DNA from: Oscillibacter sp.
GTDB lineage: Bacteria; Bacillota; Clostridia; Oscillospirales; Oscillospiraceae
Direction of reading: 5' to 3'
DNA: 21,502 nt
Assembly: GCA_009773995.1 (NCBI GenBank)
Contig: VSMY01000037.1
Coordinates: 1-21,502, forward strand
Shown here in pieces: positions 14,586-21,453 of the stretch. The notes beneath the pieces are model-generated. The model was not told where the DNA came from. It was given only the letters and a program-made list of their open reading frames with translations, and did not search any database. Position numbers and translations under genes: made by a program. Positions within the stretch are counted from its first letter, which is position 1. Each line of letters begins with the position of its first letter.

Positions 14586-14840
14586 ATGGAAACCCGCGTC
14601 GCCGTCCTGGCGGTCATCGTCCGGGAGGCGGACTCCGTGGCGGCGCTGAACGCCCTGCTGCACCAGTACGAGAGCGCCATCATTGGGAGAATGGGCGTCC
14701 CCTGCCGGGAGCGGGGCATCCGGCTCATCAGCGTGGCCCTGGACGCGCCGGCGGACGTGATTTCGGCCCTGTCCGGGAAGATCGGCCGCCTGCCCGGCGT
14801 GACGGCCAAAACGGTATATGCCCCCCCTGCTTTTTCTTGA
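14586..14840 (+). CDS. TM1266-family small protein (putative iron-only hydrogenase system regulator)
   Basis: An 84-residue ACT-like/ferredoxin-fold protein. Recognised by the pattern R-V/I-x-V-L-x-V-I-V-x-x near the start, LLHQYESAIIGRMGVP in the middle and VISALSGKIGRLPGVTAKTVYA at the end, as in the TM1266 family (TIGR03959). That family is named for co-occurrence with hydrogenase maturation genes; its biochemical role is not established. AAAAGGAGGGA (14570-14580) precedes ATG 14586. The last residues APPAFS and the stop codon come from a palindrome at 14826-14853, so the native C-terminus may have been replaced. It is the first gene of an operon with an ABC importer. Confidence 0.86.
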   Translation: METRVAVLAVIVREADSVAALNALLHQYESAIIGRMGVPCRERGIRLISVALDAPADVISALSGKIGRLPGVTAKTVYAPPAFS

Positions 14841-14853
14841 AAGAAAAAGCAGG
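14826..14853 (+). repeat. Perfect 12-bp palindrome holding the stop codon in its loop
   Basis: Arms 14826-14837 and 14842-14853 pair perfectly. The loop TGAA contains the TGA stop of the preceding gene. It is not followed by a T-run (CAAAAAGAAC), so it is not a clear terminator. It could be a dispersed palindromic element or an mRNA-stabilising hairpin; no second copy is in this window. Confidence 0.75.
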
Positions 14854-14939
14854 CAAAAAGAACGTTCGCCCGCTCTGGCCGTCTGGCAGATGACCAGGCC
14901 AAAGCGACGGCAACGAAGAAACGCTTGGAGGAAACGACT

Positions 14940-16010
14940 ATGAAAACCCTAAAGACCCTGGCCCTTGCCTTAGCCCTGCTGCTGGCCCTTTCCGCCTGCG
15001 GCGTTATCACCAGCGACGACGGCCCCACGGAGGTAGTGGGCGGCTCCGCTCCGGAGGCGGGGAGCCAGGCGTCCCAGCCCACCCTGGACTTCACCCCGGA
15101 CGAGATGCACGAGGACTTCCCCCTCCTGATCGGGGCGCTGAAGGGCCCCACCGCCATGGGCATGGTGCGGATGATGGAATGGAAGCAGGTGTGGGACTCC
15201 ATTAGCCACTGGTATTTTCAGCTGGCGGGCTCCGCCGACGAGCTGACTCCCCGGCTCATCAAGGGGGAGCTGGATATTATCTGCGTCCCCGCCAACCTGG
15301 CGGCGGTATTGTATAACAAGACAGAGGGCCAGGTGGTCACCCTGGCCGTCAACACCCTGGGGGTCCTCTACATTGTGGAGAACGGCGGGGAGACGGTCCA
15401 GTCCATGGCGGACCTGAAGGGCAAAACCATCGTGGCCGCCGGGAAGGGCTCCACGCCGGAGTTCGGCCTCCGCTACCTTCTGGAACAGAACGGCCTGGAC
15501 CCGGACAAGGACGTGACCGTGGACTGGAAAAGCGAGCACGCCGAGTGCGTCGCCGCCCTGGCGGCGGGAACGGCGGACATCGCCCTGCTGCCCCAGCCCT
15601 TCGTCACCGTGGCCCAGGGGAAGCTGGAAAACCTGCGGGTGGCCCTGGACCTGACGGCGGAGTGGGACGCCCTGGACAACGGCTCCGCCATGATTACCGG
15701 CGTGGCCGTGGCCCGGCGGGACCTGGTGGAACAGCGCCCGGAGCTGGTGGAGGAGTTTTTGATCGAATACGCCAGATCCGTGGACTGGGTCAATGAAAAC
15801 ACCGCCGAGGCGGCGAAGCTGGTGGCCGCCAACGGCATCATCGAAAGTCCCGCCGTGGCGGAAAAGGCCCTGCCCCGCTGCAACATCGTCTGCCTCACAG
15901 GGCAGGAGATGTACGAAAAGCTCTCCGGCTACCTCCAGGTGCTGGCGGAGGCGAATCCGGAGTCCGTGGGCGGCCAGCTTCCCAGAGACGACTTCTACTA
16001 TGGCGCCTAA
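14940..16010 (+). CDS. NitT/TauT-type ABC transporter substrate-binding lipoprotein
   Basis: A 356-residue lipoprotein with lipobox LSAC at residues 17-20 (Cys20 lipidated), a short Ser/Gly/Ala linker and a type 2 periplasmic-binding fold of the NMT1/SsuA/TauA group. Family-like features are the domain-1 segment ADELTPRLIKGELDIICVPANLAAVLYN, a hinge-side MADLKGKTIVAAGKGSTPEFGLRYLLEQNGLDPDKDV, and AALAAGTADIALLPQPFV. Members bind sulfonates, nitrate, bicarbonate, thiamine precursors, purines and others, so the ligand is open. ATG 14940 is chosen with GGAGG (14927-14931); an in-frame TTG at 14925 overlaps the RBS and is unlikely. The end overlaps the permease start by 11 bases. Confidence 0.92.
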   Translation: MKTLKTLALALALLLALSACGVITSDDGPTEVVGGSAPEAGSQASQPTLDFTPDEMHEDFPLLIGALKGPTAMGMVRMMEWKQVWDSISHWYFQLAGSADELTPRLIKGELDIICVPANLAAVLYNKTEGQVVTLAVNTLGVLYIVENGGETVQSMADLKGKTIVAAGKGSTPEFGLRYLLEQNGLDPDKDVTVDWKSEHAECVAALAAGTADIALLPQPFVTVAQGKLENLRVALDLTAEWDALDNGSAMITGVAVARRDLVEQRPELVEEFLIEYARSVDWVNENTAEAAKLVAANGIIESPAVAEKALPRCNIVCLTGQEMYEKLSGYLQVLAEANPESVGGQLPRDDFYYGA

Positions 16011-16755
16011 GCTCCGCCCCTGGTCCGTGGCCTTCTGGCTGCTGGCCTGGCAGGGGGGGAGCATGGCCCTGGCGGCGGCGGTTCCCCACGGGGCGCTGCT
16101 GCTGGCCTCGCCGGTCCGGGCGGCGCTGCGGCTTTTGGAGCTGCTGCCCTCCCCCGCCTTCTGGCGGGCGGTGGGGAGCTCCTCCCTCCGCATCTTCGGC
16201 GGCTTTCTGCTCTCCTGCGCGCTGGCGCTGCTGCTGGCGGCCCTGGCGGCGGGGCATCCCCGGATCCAGGACCTGCTGGCCCCGCCGGTGGCGGTGGTAA
16301 AGGCGGTCCCTGTGGCCTCCTTCATCATCCTGGCCCTGGTGTGGCTGGACGCCCGGTCCCTGTCCCTCTTCATCTCGGCGCTGATGGTCTTTCCCCCGGT
16401 GTACCTCAACGTGCTGGAGGGGATCCGCCAAACGGATCGCAAGCTTCTGGAGCTGGCCCAGGTGTACCGGATTCCCCTGGGGCGGCGGATCCGGTGGATT
16501 TACGTGCCCCAGGTCCTGCCCTATTTCCGCTCCGCGGCCTCCCTGGCTCTGGGGCTGTGCTGGAAGGCGGGGGCGGCGGCGGAGGTCATCGGCCTCCCGG
16601 AGGGAACCATCGGCGAGCGGCTGTACACCGCGAAAATCTACCTGCAAACCCCGGACCTCTTCGCCTGGACCGCCGTGATTCTGCTGTTGGCGGCGGCCTT
16701 TGAGCGGGGGTTCCTGGCGGCGGCGGACGCCCTGGCAAGAAAGGCGGGACGGTGA
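16000..16755 (+). CDS. ABC transporter permease (NitT/TauT type, SsuC-like)
   Basis: A 251-residue inner membrane protein with about six hydrophobic segments, the standard size for this family. The cytoplasmic coupling (EAA-like) loop is ELAQVYRIPLGRRIRWIYVPQVLPYF. VVKAVPVASFIILALVWL is the typical preceding region. The start at ATG 16000 overlaps the lipoprotein gene by 11 bases and lacks a good Shine-Dalgarno, which suggests translation by coupling or reinitiation. A longer in-frame reading from 15793 lies inside the lipoprotein gene and is not real. The stop shares a base with the ATPase start (TGATG). Confidence 0.9.
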   Translation: MAPKLRPWSVAFWLLAWQGGSMALAAAVPHGALLLASPVRAALRLLELLPSPAFWRAVGSSSLRIFGGFLLSCALALLLAALAAGHPRIQDLLAPPVAVVKAVPVASFIILALVWLDARSLSLFISALMVFPPVYLNVLEGIRQTDRKLLELAQVYRIPLGRRIRWIYVPQVLPYFRSAASLALGLCWKAGAAAEVIGLPEGTIGERLYTAKIYLQTPDLFAWTAVILLLAAAFERGFLAAADALARKAGR

Positions 16756-17318
16756 TGGAAATTCGTGTGGAAGGGCTCTGCAAGTCTTACGGCGGCAAGA
16801 GCGTGCTGACAAACCTTTCCGCCGTCTTCCGGGAGGGAATCACCTGCATCGCCGCCCCCTCCGGGACGGGGAAGACCACCCTGCTCCGCCTTCTGCTGAA
16901 CCTGGAGCGCCCCGACGCGGGGACGATCTGCGGCGCAGACGGCCGCTGGGCCGCCGTGTTCCAGGAGGACCGGTTGCTGGAGGACCTGCCCGCCGCCGGG
17001 AATCTCCGCTTCGCCCTGGGAGAGGTCCCCGAGGAGGCGGGAGAGCTCCTGGCCCGCCTTGGCCTGGACCTCCCGGACCCCAAGCCTGTCCGGGAGTGGT
17101 CCGGGGGCATGCGGCGGCGGCTGGCCCTGGGCCGGGCGCTGCTGGCCCCGTCGAGCGCCCTGGCTTTGGACGAGCCCTTCACCGGCCTGGATGAGGAGAA
17201 CCGGGCCCGCTGCCTGGCGCTTATCCGGGAGCGGGGAAGTGGGAAGCCCGTGCTGCTGGCCACCCATGACTTGACCGGCCTGGAGGACGCGCCGGTGGTG
17301 CGCCTGGGGGCCGGATAA
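16755..17318 (+). CDS. ABC transporter ATP-binding protein, short form
   Basis: A 187-residue ATPase that powers the importer. Walker A reads APSGTGKTT (34-42), with Ala in place of the usual first Gly. The Q-loop is VFQEDRLL, the signature WSGGMRRRLALGRALL, Walker B with the catalytic Glu is LALDEPFTGLD, and the switch histidine is in LLATHD. All functional motifs are present, but the protein is about 50-70 residues shorter than typical SsuB/TauB ATPases, with little after the H-loop. ATG 16755 is used (overlap TGATG with the permease); GTG 16752 is the alternative. It is the last gene of the operon, before a strong terminator. Confidence 0.93.
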   Translation: MEIRVEGLCKSYGGKSVLTNLSAVFREGITCIAAPSGTGKTTLLRLLLNLERPDAGTICGADGRWAAVFQEDRLLEDLPAAGNLRFALGEVPEEAGELLARLGLDLPDPKPVREWSGGMRRRLALGRALLAPSSALALDEPFTGLDEENRARCLALIRERGSGKPVLLATHDLTGLEDAPVVRLGAG

Positions 17319-17319
17319 G

Positions 17320-17348
17320 AAAAAACTCCGCCCGGCGGAGTTTTTTCT
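17320..17348 (+). terminator. Terminator of the TM1266-ABC transporter operon
   Basis: AAAAAACTCCGC / GCGGAGTTTTTT inverted repeat (17320-17346) with a very tight loop, directly after the ATPase stop, with T-run at 17341-17346 followed by CTTG. Confidence 0.9.
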
Positions 17349-17368
17349 TGTTTTTGTTGGAAACACAC

Positions 17369-17397
17369 TTGAAAACCGGGAGGTTTTGCCGTACAAT
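17369..17397 (+). promoter_or_regulatory. Promoter of the rsmD-coaD operon
   Basis: TTGAAA (17369-17374), 17 bases, TACAAT (17392-17397). The predicted start near 17404 leaves about 36 nt of leader with a small GCCGG/CCGGC hairpin. Confidence 0.82.
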
Positions 17398-17439
17398 AAA
17401 CGCCGGATTCATTGCCGGCTTTTATTAGGAGGGACCGCT

Positions 17440-17994
17440 ATGCGCGTCATCACGGGCTCCGCTGGGGGCCGCCGCCTGCTGGAGCTGGAGGGGCTGGAGA
17501 CCCGCCCCACCACCGACCGGGTGAAGGAGGGCGTTTTCAGCGCCCTGCAGTTCGACATCGAGGGCCGCCGGGTGCTGGACCTCTTCGCCGGAACCGGCCA
17601 GATGGGCATCGAGTGCCTGAGCCGGGGGGCCGCCTCCGCCGTCTTTGTGGACCGGCGGAAGGACGCCTTTGAGCTGGTGAAACAGAACCTGGACCTGACG
17701 GAACTCCAGGATCGGGCACGGGTAGTCAGGGGAGACTCCCTGGAATTTCTGGCGGGGGCAAAGGAGGCATTCGACCTGGTGTTTCTGGACCCGCCCTATG
17801 CCTCCGGCCTGCTGGAACAGGCGCTGGAGAGGCTGACGGCGCCTGGATTTGACATTTTGGCTCCTTATGGTATAATCGTAGCGGAACACCCGGCGGACCG
17901 CCGTTTGGCCGTCCCGGCGGGGTGCCGCCTGCGGAAAACGTACCGCTACGGCAAGATTGCCGTCACCCTCTTCCTTCGGAAGGGAAACGAATAG
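17440..17994 (+). CDS. rsmD: 16S rRNA (guanine966-N2)-methyltransferase
   Basis: A 184-residue SAM-dependent methyltransferase that modifies G966 in 16S rRNA. The N-terminus MRVITGSAGGRRL with TRPTTDRVKEGVFSAL is diagnostic of RsmD. Motif I is LDLFAGTGQMGIE (46-58) and the catalytic DPPY is at 117-120. The ATG at 17440 is preceded by AGGAGGG (17427-17433). It is followed 16 bp later by coaD, the pairing commonly seen in Firmicutes. Confidence 0.96.
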   Translation: MRVITGSAGGRRLLELEGLETRPTTDRVKEGVFSALQFDIEGRRVLDLFAGTGQMGIECLSRGAASAVFVDRRKDAFELVKQNLDLTELQDRARVVRGDSLEFLAGAKEAFDLVFLDPPYASGLLEQALERLTAPGFDILAPYGIIVAEHPADRRLAVPAGCRLRKTYRYGKIAVTLFLRKGNE

Positions 17995-18010
17995 AACGAG
18001 GAAACCGCTC

Positions 18011-18517
18011 ATGAGAACAGCCATCTGCTCCGGCAGCTTCGACCCCATCACCCTGGGACACCTGGACGTGATCCGCCGGGCCGCCGGATGCTTTGACCGG
18101 ATCTGGGTCTGCGTCAGCCCCAACGCGGAGAAGCGGAACCAGATGTTTACCCCGGAGCAGAAACTCCAAATGGTCCGGGCCGCCGTGGCGGACCTGCCCA
18201 ATGTGGAGGCGGAGCTCTGGCCCGGACTGCTGGCGGATTTCGCCAGGAATCACGGGGCCTGCGCCATCGTCCGGGGCGTGCGGAGCCTGACGGATTTTGA
18301 CATCGAGTACCAGATGGCCCTGATTAACGGCGGGCTGTGTCCGGGACTGGAAACCATGCTCCTGCCCGCCAGCGCCCCCTACCAGCATTTCAGCTCCTCC
18401 ATGGCACGGGAGATGATTCGATACCGCCAGCCGCTGGAGAAGTATCTGCCCGCGCCTATCATCCCGCTTGTGGCGGAACTGACAGAGAATGAGGGAGGAT
18501 CACACCATGGCCAATGA
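18011..18517 (+). CDS. coaD: Phosphopantetheine adenylyltransferase
   Basis: A 168-residue nucleotidyltransferase that makes dephospho-CoA from ATP and 4'-phosphopantetheine. GSFDPITLGH (8-17) contains the nucleotide-binding TxGH motif, RGVRS is at 88-92, and SSSMARE at 128-134 is the second nucleotide motif. Normal length. The start at ATG 18011 has ACGAGGA about eight bases upstream; a reading from 17957 would overlap rsmD and is not needed. The C-terminus overlaps the next gene by 11 bases. Confidence 0.97.
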   Translation: MRTAICSGSFDPITLGHLDVIRRAAGCFDRIWVCVSPNAEKRNQMFTPEQKLQMVRAAVADLPNVEAELWPGLLADFARNHGACAIVRGVRSLTDFDIEYQMALINGGLCPGLETMLLPASAPYQHFSSSMAREMIRYRQPLEKYLPAPIIPLVAELTENEGGSHHGQ

Positions 18518-19022
18518 TATCAACCGCCTGATTGACATGATTTATGAGCGGATCGAGGACGCCAAAGCTCCCGCCCTGAAGCCCAGCATGAGCATCGTGG
18601 ACCGGGACGAGCTGCTGGATCTGCTGGACGAGCTCCGGGCCCAGCTTCCGGCGGAAATCAAGCGGGCCCAGGAGCTGTTGGCCGCTCGGGAAAAATTCGT
18701 GGAGGATGCCAAGCGGGATGTGGAGCGCATGATGCGCCAGGCGGAGCTGGAGGCCAAGACCAAGATCTCCGAGAGCGAGGTTATGTACGCCGCACGGGAA
18801 AAGGCCCGGCAGATCGTCACCCGGGCCGAGGAGCGCTCCCGCCAGCTCTATCAGGTGGCCAACAGCTACGCCGAGGACGCCCTGGCCCGGACGGAGGAGG
18901 CCGTTCAGGCCGCCCTGGACGAGGTGAAGCAGTCCCGGGTCCGCTTCCGCACCACCTCCGCCGCCAAGATGCAGGAGCAAAGGCAGAAATTGGAAAAGAA
19001 GAACGAGGAGAGCGAGACCTGA
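18507..19022 (+). CDS. Conserved coiled-coil protein of the coaD operon
   Basis: A 171-residue soluble, highly charged, alpha-helical protein of unknown function. A short N-terminal domain (MANDINRLIDMIYERIEDAK) and a proline-containing turn are followed by a conserved-looking VDRDELLDLLDELRAQLP (31-48), then a long heptad-rich helix to about residue 165. It resembles the b-type stalk subunits of ATP synthases in composition, and similar clostridial proteins are sometimes labelled ATPase for that reason. It has no membrane anchor, so I do not accept that role. GAGGGAGGA (18491-18499) supports ATG 18507. It overlaps coaD by 11 bases and ends the operon. Confidence 0.82.
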   Translation: MANDINRLIDMIYERIEDAKAPALKPSMSIVDRDELLDLLDELRAQLPAEIKRAQELLAAREKFVEDAKRDVERMMRQAELEAKTKISESEVMYAAREKARQIVTRAEERSRQLYQVANSYAEDALARTEEAVQAALDEVKQSRVRFRTTSAAKMQEQRQKLEKKNEESET

Positions 19023-19117
19023 GTTACATACGACTAACAAAATTTTGGCTAAATTGACGAAACTTTTCCGGAAACAAAACCGGCCACCGCTAGATGTGGA
19101 AAAAAATTGGAGATAGC

Positions 19118-19161
19118 GCGCTTCCCGTCGCAAGATGTTGCGGCGGGGAGCGCTTTTTTTT
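19118..19161 (+). terminator. Terminator of the rsmD-coaD operon
   Basis: A 16-bp stem (19118-19133 and 19138-19153, two G-U pairs) with GATG loop and eight T at 19154-19161, about 95 bases after the last stop. A strong intrinsic terminator that isolates the dcw cluster. Confidence 0.93.
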
Positions 19162-19271
19162 GCGTGGGAGCAGGGGCGAAAAAAGTAGAACGCCCGTTTT
19201 ATTTTTCAGAAAACGGGCGAAAAACAGAGGATTCCAGAGAAAAGGGCCGGTTTTCCGTCGAAAAAAAATCC

Positions 19272-19300
19272 TTGCTTTTCGGTCGCCGTTTTCGTATACT
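19272..19300 (+). promoter_or_regulatory. Promoter of the mraZ/dcw cluster
   Basis: TTGCTT (19272-19277), 17 bases, TATACT (19295-19300). The predicted start near 19307 puts the MraZ-box-like repeats immediately downstream, the arrangement known from the E. coli mra promoter. Confidence 0.82.
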
Positions 19301-19311
19301 AGGTAGCACAG

Positions 19312-19347
19312 GTGGGGAGAAGTGGGGATTTGAGGCAGCTAAGTGGA
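19312..19347 (+). promoter_or_regulatory. MraZ-box-like direct repeats (probable autoregulatory operator)
   Basis: GTGGGG at 19312-19317, GTGGGG at 19322-19327 and GTGGAG at 19342-19347 lie on an exact 10-bp grid, with a degenerate GAGGCA at 19332. MraZ is known to bind TGGGN repeats separated by five bases. The first two boxes match fully; the fourth is one base off. Confidence 0.8.
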
Positions 19348-19393
19348 GGCTTGCCCCATTCTGTCCCAGAAAAGGGGGAAAGGGGGCGGCTCC

Positions 19394-19837
19394 ATGGCGA
19401 GGCTGCTGGGAAAATCGAATAACAGCATCGACGCCAAGGGCCGCCTTGTGATCCCTTCCGCCATGCGGGAGGCGCTGGGCGACACCTTTTTCATCACCAT
19501 CGGCGCCGAGCACTGTCTGACCATTTATCCCCAAGCCAAGTGGGAGCAGATGTCCGACGAGATGGACGAGCTGCCCTACACAGAGGCAAGGGCTTTAACT
19601 TTACTCTACGCCAACGCCGTCCAGTGCGAGCCGGACGGCCAGGGGCGGGTGCTGATTCCCGCCGCCCTGCGGAAGTACGCGGGACTGCAGAAGGCCTGCA
19701 CCATCGTGGGACTGAATACCTTCGCCGAGATTTGGGACGAGGGAACCTGGGCGGAGCGGGAGCGGAAGATGCTGGACGAGGAGGACATGGCCGCGGCCAT
19801 GGACGCCCTGGCCCGTGCCCGCCGGAATCGGGGGTGA
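19394..19837 (+). CDS. mraZ: Transcriptional regulator MraZ
   Basis: A 147-residue DNA-binding protein with two SpoVT-AbrB type repeats, DAKGRLVIPSAMR (13-25) and DGQGRVLIPAALR (81-93), the standard MraZ architecture. It represses or tunes the division and wall gene cluster that it heads. ATG 19394 gives the conserved N-terminus (MARLLGKSNNSIDAKGR); a GTG at 19343 would lie inside the operator and is rejected. A G-rich RBS (GAAAGGGGG, 19378-19386) precedes it. The stop codon sits in the loop of a small hairpin just before rsmH. Confidence 0.96.
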   Translation: MARLLGKSNNSIDAKGRLVIPSAMREALGDTFFITIGAEHCLTIYPQAKWEQMSDEMDELPYTEARALTLLYANAVQCEPDGQGRVLIPAALRKYAGLQKACTIVGLNTFAEIWDEGTWAERERKMLDEEDMAAAMDALARARRNRG

Positions 19838-19843
19838 ACCCCT

Positions 19844-20773
19844 ATGGAATACACGCATAAGCCCGTCCTGCTGGACGAGTGCATCAGCGCCCTGCGCATC
19901 CGCCCGGAAGGCGTCTATGTGGACGGCACCCTGGGCCGGGCGGGACACTCCCGGGAGATTGCCAAAAGGCTGACCACCGGGAAGCTCATCTGCATTGACC
20001 GGGATTCCGCCGCCATCGAGGCGGCCGGGGAGCGGCTGGCCCCCTGGAAAAACCGGGTGCGGCTGGTCCACAGCAACTTCTCGGAGCTTGGAAGCGTCCT
20101 GGAGGAGGACGCGGACGGAATGCTCTTCGACCTGGGCGTCTCCTCCCCTCAATTGGACGATCCCGAGAGGGGCTTTTCCTATATGCACGACGCGCCGCTG
20201 GACATGCGGATGGACCGCTCCGCTCCGCTGACGGCCCGAGAGGCGGTCAATTCCTGGAGCTTGGAGGAGCTTCGGCGGATTCTATACGAGTTCGGCGAGG
20301 AGCGCTATGCCCCCGCCATAGCCAGGGCCATCGTGAAACGGCGGGAGCAGCGGCCCATCGAGACCACCCTGGAGCTGGTGGAGGTAATTAAATCCGCCAT
20401 GCCCCCGGCGGCCCTGCGGGAAAAGCAGCACCCCGCCAAGCGGAGCTTTCAGGCGATCCGCATCGCCGTCAACGGCGAGCTGGACGCTTTGCCCCCCATG
20501 CTGCGGGCGGCGGCGGACAAGCTCCGCCCCGGCGGGCGGCTGGCGGTGATCACCTTCCACTCTCTGGAAGACCGCATTGTCAAGCGGACGCTGCGGGAGC
20601 TGGCCCAGGGCTGCACCTGCCCGCCGTCGTTTCCGGTGTGCGTCTGCGGGAAAAAACCGCTGGTGCGGCTGGACAAGCCCGTGACGCCCTCGGCGGCGGA
20701 GGTTGCGGAGAATCCCAGGGCCAGAAGCGCCCGGCTCCGCACGGCGGAGAAATTGGACAAGTTTGATATCTGA
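19844..20773 (+). CDS. rsmH: 16S rRNA (cytosine1402-N4)-methyltransferase
   Basis: A 309-residue SAM-dependent methyltransferase (formerly MraW). Signature segments: THKPVLLDECISAL (4-17), DGTLGRAGHS (27-36) as the SAM loop, FDLGVSSPQLDDPERGFSY, PLDMRMD, RSFQAIRIAVN, and ITFHSLEDRIVKRTL with CTCPPSFPVCVCGKKP near the C-terminus. All fit RsmH at its usual length. ATG 19844 has only a G-run (19830-19834) as a possible Shine-Dalgarno, and this is paired in a hairpin. Second gene of the dcw cluster. Confidence 0.97.
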   Translation: MEYTHKPVLLDECISALRIRPEGVYVDGTLGRAGHSREIAKRLTTGKLICIDRDSAAIEAAGERLAPWKNRVRLVHSNFSELGSVLEEDADGMLFDLGVSSPQLDDPERGFSYMHDAPLDMRMDRSAPLTAREAVNSWSLEELRRILYEFGEERYAPAIARAIVKRREQRPIETTLELVEVIKSAMPPAALREKQHPAKRSFQAIRIAVNGELDALPPMLRAAADKLRPGGRLAVITFHSLEDRIVKRTLRELAQGCTCPPSFPVCVCGKKPLVRLDKPVTPSAAEVAENPRARSARLRTAEKLDKFDI

Positions 20774-20809
20774 AAGCGGATTTAAAAACGGCGGAAAGGG
20801 GGCGGCTTC

Positions 20810-21364
20810 ATGGCGTCGGCGGCACGGGACATGCGGTATCGCGGGAAACAGGCGGTTAACGGCAGCCTGGCTTACGATCTGGACTACGCGGTCCGGGAAC
20901 GGGAACTGCGCCACGCGGGGGAGGCCCCCCGAGCGCGGGAGAAGGCCAAGGCAAGGGTCCTCGAGACGCCCCGGGTGCTGGTCCGGGCGCGGCAGGTGGT
21001 GTCCCCCCTGGCGGTGCTGAGCGTGGCGGCCATCATGGGACTGGCCCTGCTGGTGCTGATGAGCTACGTACAGCTGACCCTGCTGTCCGCGGATACGGTG
21101 AAGCTGCAAGGCCAGCTGGAGGAGCTGGAGTCGGAGAATGTGACCCTCACGGCCCAGTACCAGCGGATGTTCGACATGGCCTCGGTGAAGGAGGCGGCGG
21201 AGGCCGCCGGCATGTCCAAGCCCAGCAGCAGCCAGATGAGCCACCTGGACCTGTCGGCGGGGGATTCCGCCGTGGCGTACCGGCAGAAGGAGCCGGGGCT
21301 GTTCAGCCGCATCCTCTCCTCCCTTCACGGCGGGGTTTACGCCGTGGTGGAATATTTTGACTAA
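20810..21364 (+). CDS. ftsL: FtsL-like septum formation protein
   Basis: A 184-residue bitopic membrane protein. The N-terminal ~62 residues are basic and cytoplasmic; a single transmembrane segment spans about 63-88 (VVSPLAVLSVAAIMGLALLVLMSYV); an external coiled coil of about 93-120 (KLQGQLEELESENVTL) is followed by a short tail. Topology and position right after rsmH identify FtsL by context, as the sequence itself is weakly conserved in this family. FtsL joins DivIC and DivIB at the septum. It is longer than the ~115-residue B. subtilis FtsL at both ends. The RBS GGAAAGGGGG is at 20793-20802. Confidence 0.83.
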   Translation: MASAARDMRYRGKQAVNGSLAYDLDYAVRERELRHAGEAPRAREKAKARVLETPRVLVRARQVVSPLAVLSVAAIMGLALLVLMSYVQLTLLSADTVKLQGQLEELESENVTLTAQYQRMFDMASVKEAAEAAGMSKPSSSQMSHLDLSAGDSAVAYRQKEPGLFSRILSSLHGGVYAVVEYFD

Positions 21365-21401
21365 CCGACGCACTATAATGAGCTGACATGATTTCCTGAC
21401 G

Positions 21402-21453
21402 GCGGGGAGCGGGAAGCCGGTCTTCCAGCTCCCCCGCTTCATCCTTATTTTTT
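21402..21453 (+). terminator. Possible attenuator between ftsL-like gene and the next dcw gene
   Basis: GCGGGGAGC (21402-21410) pairs with GCTCCCCCGC (21428-21437, one bulged C), with an inner GGAAG/CTTCC stem; T-rich TTATTTTTT follows, with six T at 21448-21453. The ten-base gap before the T-run makes it weaker than a canonical terminator. Confidence 0.5.

Noticed and set aside
15793..15999. N-terminal extension of the permease frame back to 15793.
   Set aside because: The extension is Arg/Pro/Ser-rich out-of-frame lipoprotein sequence; homology-like permease features begin at ATG 16000.
14970..16442. A 490-codon antisense frame across the ABC lipoprotein and permease genes.
   Set aside because: Basic, low-complexity translation without recognisable domain; a shadow of real coding sequence.
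19076..19254. Inverted repeat AAAACCGGCC / GGCCGGTTTT flanking the coaD terminator.
   Set aside because: Arms are about 160 bases apart with strong local hairpins between them; likely chance, and no element ends or target duplications are seen.
21357..21379. TTGACT plus TATAAT after the ftsL-like gene as a promoter.
   Set aside because: Spacing is 11 bases, far from the required ~17, and no better -35 is in place. A weak -10-only site cannot be excluded.
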